From Chryseobacterium indologenes (GTDB lineage Bacteria > Bacteroidota > Bacteroidia > Flavobacteriales > Weeksellaceae): a stretch of DNA of 64,000 nucleotides. Of this stretch, positions 60,207-64,000 are shown in pieces. The notes under the pieces are model-generated. The model was not told where the DNA came from. It searched no databases and saw only the letters and a list, made by a program, of their open reading frames with translations. Every line of letters begins with the position of its first letter. Positions within the stretch are counted from its first letter, which is position 1. Where the stretch lies: positions 2,232,001-2,296,000 of the forward strand of contig NZ_CP074372.1 of the NCBI RefSeq assembly GCF_018362995.1, written 5' to 3'. Both the position numbers and the translations under genes were made by a program.

Positions 60207-61517
60207 ATGAATAATATTTTTTTAATTACCAAAAGAGAATTTCTTACACAGGTTAAGAAAAAATCCTTCATTATATTAACGCTGCTTGCTCCTATTATGA
60301 TCATTGCTTTTGGAGCTGTGATAGGGTTAATGTTTAAGGCAAACGAATCGCACAGTATTATAGAGGTGGTTGATAAGAGCGGATTATTCATGAATCAGCT
60401 GAAATCTAATGATAAACTAAATTATGTTTTTGTTTCTGCCGCGGATGAAAAATCAAAGATCAACAATTTAAAAGGAAATGAATCACTGGATGGTATTTTG
60501 ATCCTTCCGGAATTGAAAAATCAGAATTTTGATGCGCTTGAAAAAGAGGCAAGGCTTGTGATCAACAGTAAAATAGGATTTGACACAAAGCAGCAAATTA
60601 TTTCTGATATCAGCAATGTTGTTAAAAAAGAAAAAATCAAGCAACTGGGTATTCAGGAGACTCAGTTAATTGATCTTGATAAAAGCTTTACATTAAAGAC
60701 TATTAACGTTAGTGATAATAATAAAGAGGATTCTGATCTTGCTTTCGGGGTTAAATCCGGGCTGAGCATGATCCTGATGTATGTCACCTTTATGTTTATC
60801 ATTATTTATGGGGTAAGGGTAATGCGAAGTGTACTTGAGGAAAAGAACAACCGCGTTGTGGAGATCATTATTTCTTCCGTAAAACCTTTTGAGCTGATGA
60901 TGGGGAAAATTTTAGGTGTAACCATGGTTGCGCTGACACAGTTTCTGATCTGGATCACGATGTCTGTAATAGGAGCACTGGTTTTAAATACTGGTTTCTC
61001 ACCTCTTCAGAAAGGTATTCCGGGTGGAAATGATGAGATTGCCAGTAAACTGGATGTGGGGCAGCTTGCTACCCAGATCTCTCACAGTCTTCTGGAACTG
61101 AATTTCCCGCTGATCATTTTTGTATTCATCGTTTTCTTCCTTTTAGGGTATATTTTTTACAGTTCTATTTATGCAGCAATTGGTTCTGCAGTAGATAACG
61201 AAACAGAGACCCAGCAATTTACTTTGTTTGCAATTTTACCTTTAACATTGGGGATGTATGGAAGTTTCACCCTGATGAATAATCCTGACGGGCCATTAGG
61301 TTTCTGGCTGTCAATCATTCCGTTTACTTCACCGGTGGCGATGATTGCGAGAATCCCATTTGGAGTTCCTGCATGGCAGATTGCGCTGTCCATTGGATTA
61401 TTGCTGGCAACAACTGTTTTTATGATCTTCCTGGCCGGAAAAATCTATCGTGTAGGGATATTGATGTACGGTAATAAAGCTACTTTAAAAGAGCTTTGGA
61501 AGTGGATTAAAGGATAA
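60207..61517 (+). CDS. ABC transporter permease, NatB-type (ABC-2)
   Basis: The 436-residue product has one N-terminal helix (about 20-42), a large extracytoplasmic domain (45-175), and five C-terminal helices with an EEKNNRVVEIIISSVKPFELMMGKILG cytoplasmic segment typical of ABC2_membrane_3 proteins. It forms the membrane part of the exporter with the ATPase gene directly upstream, in a two-gene operon. Confidence 0.9.
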   Translation: MNNIFLITKREFLTQVKKKSFIILTLLAPIMIIAFGAVIGLMFKANESHSIIEVVDKSGLFMNQLKSNDKLNYVFVSAADEKSKINNLKGNESLDGILILPELKNQNFDALEKEARLVINSKIGFDTKQQIISDISNVVKKEKIKQLGIQETQLIDLDKSFTLKTINVSDNNKEDSDLAFGVKSGLSMILMYVTFMFIIIYGVRVMRSVLEEKNNRVVEIIISSVKPFELMMGKILGVTMVALTQFLIWITMSVIGALVLNTGFSPLQKGIPGGNDEIASKLDVGQLATQISHSLLELNFPLIIFVFIVFFLLGYIFYSSIYAAIGSAVDNETETQQFTLFAILPLTLGMYGSFTLMNNPDGPLGFWLSIIPFTSPVAMIARIPFGVPAWQIALSIGLLLATTVFMIFLAGKIYRVGILMYGNKATLKELWKWIKG

Positions 61518-61573
61518 TCACGAAAAGGCCGAAAAGTAAAGATTACCGATTAGTCTGTTTACAATTAATAATA

Positions 61574-61608
61574 AAAAAATCCCGGAAACTAAGTTTCCGG
61601 GATTTTTT
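61574..61608. terminator. Bidirectional hairpin terminator
   Basis: A 16-bp stem (AAAAAATCCCGGAAAC and complement) with a 3-base loop and T runs on both strands, between convergent genes. Confidence 0.85.
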
Positions 61609-61623
61609 ATATTCTGAGATATT

Positions 61624-62295
61624 CTATTTGAATATATAGCTTAAGGTAAGTGCAATAACCTGTTCTGATTTTTTCTTATCAGTACCTCCTTTCTCTTTTA
61701 CAAGACCGGGGTAAGTATCAGAAAGTCCTAAATCATATTTTAAAGCTACTTCGAGTTGTCTCTTATAGCTATATCCTACGCCTAATCCAAGTCCCCAGTT
61801 AAAGCTTTTTGCTTTTCCGTTTACTCCTGCCGGCTGTGTAGGATCAGTAACGTCCGGATCATAGTAAGGTCTTCCTGCTGGAGGATTCTTTACGTCCTGA
61901 CTTACTAAAAAGTTAAATCTAGGCCCAATCATTCCAAAGAACTCTGATTCAGCTTCTGAAAAGTATCCTTTGAAATAAAGTGGTACACTCAGATAGTTAT
62001 TTGCATATACTGCATCGTAACCGTCTTTTCCTTTAGCATCTTTATCTTTCCCGGTTTCTCCTGCACCGTAGTACAGAACTTCAGGTTGTATAAAGAATTG
62101 GTTTGCCTTCCCTACGGGGATCAAAGCCAAAGCTCCACCTTGGAAGGCGAATCTAGGGCCAGAGGGATTGTGGGCATTTGCTACTCTTGAGTAGTTTAAA
62201 CCTGCTGTAAGACCGAATCTTGTATTATTCCATTGCACCTGTGCAAAAGATAATGCGGAAAGCGTCAAAGCTGAGGCTAATAAAAGTTTTTTCAT
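61624..62295 (-). CDS. PorT-like outer membrane beta-barrel protein
   Basis: The 223-residue product has a signal peptide (1-18, ending SFAQ) and a small eight-strand barrel with the last strand ending IALTLSYIFK, typical of outer-membrane insertion. It fits the PorT/OMP_b-brl_2 family of Bacteroidota (some act in type IX secretion, many are uncharacterised). It lies 16 bp downstream of the sucD stop on the same strand, so it may be co-transcribed with it. Confidence 0.82.
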   Translation of the reverse strand: MKKLLLASALTLSALSFAQVQWNNTRFGLTAGLNYSRVANAHNPSGPRFAFQGGALALIPVGKANQFFIQPEVLYYGAGETGKDKDAKGKDGYDAVYANNYLSVPLYFKGYFSEAESEFFGMIGPRFNFLVSQDVKNPPAGRPYYDPDVTDPTQPAGVNGKAKSFNWGLGLGVGYSYKRQLEVALKYDLGLSDTYPGLVKEKGGTDKKKSEQVIALTLSYIFK

Positions 62296-62311
62296 ATGAT
62301 GTGGTTTTATA

Positions 62312-63184
62312 TTATCCTAGAATTTTTGCTACAGTAGCACCAATGTCAGCAGGAGAATCTACAACGTTGATACCGTTTTCTCTCATGATTTCCATTTTTG
62401 CCTGAGCTGTATCTTCAGCACCACCTACGATAGCACCTGCGTGACCCATTGTTCTTCCTTTTGGAGCAGTTTGTCCAGCGATGAATCCTACAACCGGTTT
62501 AGTAGAACCGCTTGCTTTGTACCATCTTGCAGCTTCAGCTTCAAGACCTCCACCGATTTCACCGATCATTACAACAGCTTCAGTTTCAGGATCATTAATA
62601 AATAATTCTAATGCTTCTCTTGTAGTTGTTCCAATGATTGGGTCACCACCAATACCGATTGCAGTAGAAATACCGTAACCTGCTCTTACAACCTGGTCAG
62701 CAGCTTCGTAAGTAAGGGTACCTGATTTTGAAACGATACCTACTTTACCTTTTTTGAAAACGAAACCTGGCATAATACCAATTTTAGCTTCTTCAGAAGT
62801 AATGATTCCAGGGCAGTTTGGTCCGATTAATCTGCAGTCTCTGTCAGCAATATAAGATTTTACTTTTACCATATCAGCTACAGGAATACCTTCAGTAATA
62901 CATACGATTACTTTGATACCTGCTTCAGCAGCTTCCATGATAGCATCTGCTGCAAATGCCGGTGGTACGAAAATGATACTTACGTTTGCTCCTGCTTTTT
63001 CAACAGCGTCAGCCACTGTATTAAATACCGGTTTTCCTAAGTGCTCGCTACCTCCTTTTCCTGGAGTAACACCACCTACTACATTTGTTCCGTATTCAAT
63101 CATCTGACCAGCGTGGAAAGTTCCTTCGTTCCCTGTAAATCCTTGTACAATTACTTTAGAATCTTTGTTTACTAAAATTGACAT
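62312..63184 (-). CDS. sucD: Succinyl-CoA ligase subunit alpha
   Basis: The 290-residue product starts [31 protein letters not shown], with the CoA-binding Rossmann domain and [11 protein letters not shown]. The catalytic phospho-His segment GHAGAIVGG lies near the end. It makes succinate and NTP from succinyl-CoA in the TCA cycle with a beta subunit not in this window. The neighbour lpxD-like gene upstream is a common flavobacterial arrangement. Confidence 0.95.
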   Translation of the reverse strand: MSILVNKDSKVIVQGFTGNEGTFHAGQMIEYGTNVVGGVTPGKGGSEHLGKPVFNTVADAVEKAGANVSIIFVPPAFAADAIMEAAEAGIKVIVCITEGIPVADMVKVKSYIADRDCRLIGPNCPGIITSEEAKIGIMPGFVFKKGKVGIVSKSGTLTYEAADQVVRAGYGISTAIGIGGDPIIGTTTREALELFINDPETEAVVMIGEIGGGLEAEAARWYKASGSTKPVVGFIAGQTAPKGRTMGHAGAIVGGAEDTAQAKMEIMRENGINVVDSPADIGATVAKILG

Positions 63185-63274
63185 TTTATTGTTGTTTTAA
63201 TTTATTTATTATTTTATTAATGCTCACAAATTTACTTAAATTTCTTTGATTTTGGATAAAACCTTTGGAATAGT

Positions 63275-64000
63275 TTATTTGAGATTTCTCAGCTTTACTT
63301 CTTTTTTCAGATAAGTCTTGAAATCTTCTGCAAACATCCCAATATAGGTACCTTTTTCAAGATCCCTGTTTACTCCTGTTTTCCCCAAAAGTACAGATCC
63401 TGACTCAATTTTGTTTCCGGAAGCAATTCCTACCTGTCCCCATAATGTTACCTCATCTCCGATGATGCAGCATCCTGCAATTCCTACCTGAGACGCAATA
63501 AGGCATTTTTTCCCGATAACAGTATCATGTCCTATCTGAATCTGATTATCCAAAACAGAACCTTCTCCAATGATGGTAGAATCCGTAACACCTCTGTCAA
63601 TGGTACACCCGTTTCCGATCTCTACATTGTTTTCAATGATCACATTTCCTACCGAAATCAGACGGTCAAAGTTTCCGTTTAATTTTCTGTAATAAAAAGC
63701 GTCACCTCCTAAAACAGTGTTAGACTGAATAACCACATTATCTCCGATTTCCGTGCGGTCACCGATCACTACATTTGGAAAAATAAGGGTATTTTTTCCG
63801 ATTTTCACATTGTTTCCGATTACTGCGGAAGAGTGAATTTTTGTACCCTCTCCTATTTCCACATCATGGAGTTCTTCTGTGAAATTATATATTCTGGTAA
63901 AATGAGTATTGATTTTATTAAAATCTCTGAAAGGATCATCAGAAACCAAAAGTGCTTTGCCTTCCGGGCACTCCACTTCTTTATCAATTAAAATAATAGT
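63275..64000 (-). CDS. lpxD: UDP-3-O-acylglucosamine N-acyltransferase, LpxD-like (5' end cut by window edge)
   Basis: The frame is open to the right edge and 241 residues are visible; the start lies outside. It contains the left-handed beta-helix hexapeptide repeat ([22 protein letters not shown]) and the LpxD-type [35 protein letters not shown] and WGQVGIASG segments. It adds an acyl chain in lipid A synthesis, or is the second LpxD copy found before sucD in flavobacteria. Which of these paralogues it is cannot be settled without the missing end. Confidence 0.85.
   Translation of the reverse strand, partial: TIILIDKEVECPEGKALLVSDDPFRDFNKINTHFTRIYNFTEELHDVEIGEGTKIHSSAVIGNNVKIGKNTLIFPNVVIGDRTEIGDNVVIQSNTVLGGDAFYYRKLNGNFDRLISVGNVIIENNVEIGNGCTIDRGVTDSTIIGEGSVLDNQIQIGHDTVIGKKCLIASQVGIAGCCIIGDEVTLWGQVGIASGNKIESGSVLLGKTGVNRDLEKGTYIGMFAEDFKTYLKKEVKLRNLK

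Noticed and set aside
1..64000. tRNA, rRNA, riboswitch, phage or IS element
   Set aside because: No cloverleaf ending in CCA, no rRNA-like stretch, no conserved riboswitch core, and no transposase, integrase or phage gene was recognised. A covariance-model scan could still find a weak structured RNA.

Overview
The window reads as an ordinary chromosomal stretch of a flavobacterium, most likely Chryseobacterium or a close relative. The signs are low GC, Bacteroidota-type promoters (TAnnTTTG boxes upstream of many starts), type IX secretion (T9SS) C-terminal sorting domains, a GLPGLI-family protein, GG-leader bacteriocin-like peptides of the Chryseobacterium type, several SusC/TonB-type receptors, an Mg-type porphobilinogen synthase and flavobacterial gene neighbourhoods such as lpxD-sucD. 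No rRNA, tRNA, CRISPR array, prophage or transposase was seen. The window cuts two genes: a GLPGLI protein at the left edge and an LpxD-like acyltransferase at the right edge.

Layout. 1-5.7 kb is the most accessory part: a GLPGLI gene behind a GG-leader peptide, a membrane protein, an NdpA-type nucleoid protein, then a twice-repeated two-gene module (tiny one-helix membrane protein followed by a helical protein of unknown function) and a lipoprotein. 5.7-14 kb holds a periplasmic thioredoxin, an AraC regulator followed by a DoxX-cupin operon, a membrane acyltransferase, a di-haem cytochrome c peroxidase, a DUF3291/HxlR divergent pair and dnaK. 14-25 kb holds a secreted M43 metalloprotease, the ppk1-ppx polyphosphate operon, an epimerase-like gene coupled to a small membrane protein, a 1012-residue T9SS-secreted beta-propeller protein, and mrp-nifU for Fe-S cluster handling. 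25-40 kb holds a TonB-dependent receptor broken by one in-frame TAG, a GH92 mannosidase, a small secreted protein with a TIMP-like Cys-X-Cys start, a symporter-dioxygenase operon, a BON/SH3 pair, an outer-membrane barrel protein and a CocE-type hydrolase.

40-50 kb holds alkylation repair (alkB, ada), polyamine synthesis (arginine decarboxylase and agmatinase on either side of a HAD phosphatase), a lipoprotein tyrosine phosphatase, thiamine diphosphokinase with a cobalamin adenosyltransferase, and a second intact TonB receptor. 50-64 kb holds regulators (WYL, Crp/Fnr), DinB and AhpD-like stress proteins, an ABC exporter, lptB with an unusual C-terminal extension, a second GG-leader peptide, hemB, a short T9SS protein, a NatAB-type ABC transporter, a PorT-like barrel, sucD and lpxD.

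Between genes lie at least three families of short interspersed palindromic repeats. One has four copies of about 65 bp in this window and shows compensatory base changes that keep its hairpins. Many convergent gene pairs share a strong bidirectional hairpin terminator. Nothing here is a clearly complete novel defence or mobile system. The best candidates for undescribed biology are the duplicated small-membrane-protein module, the GG-leader peptide next to GLPGLI, the TIMP-like protein and the LptB fusion.
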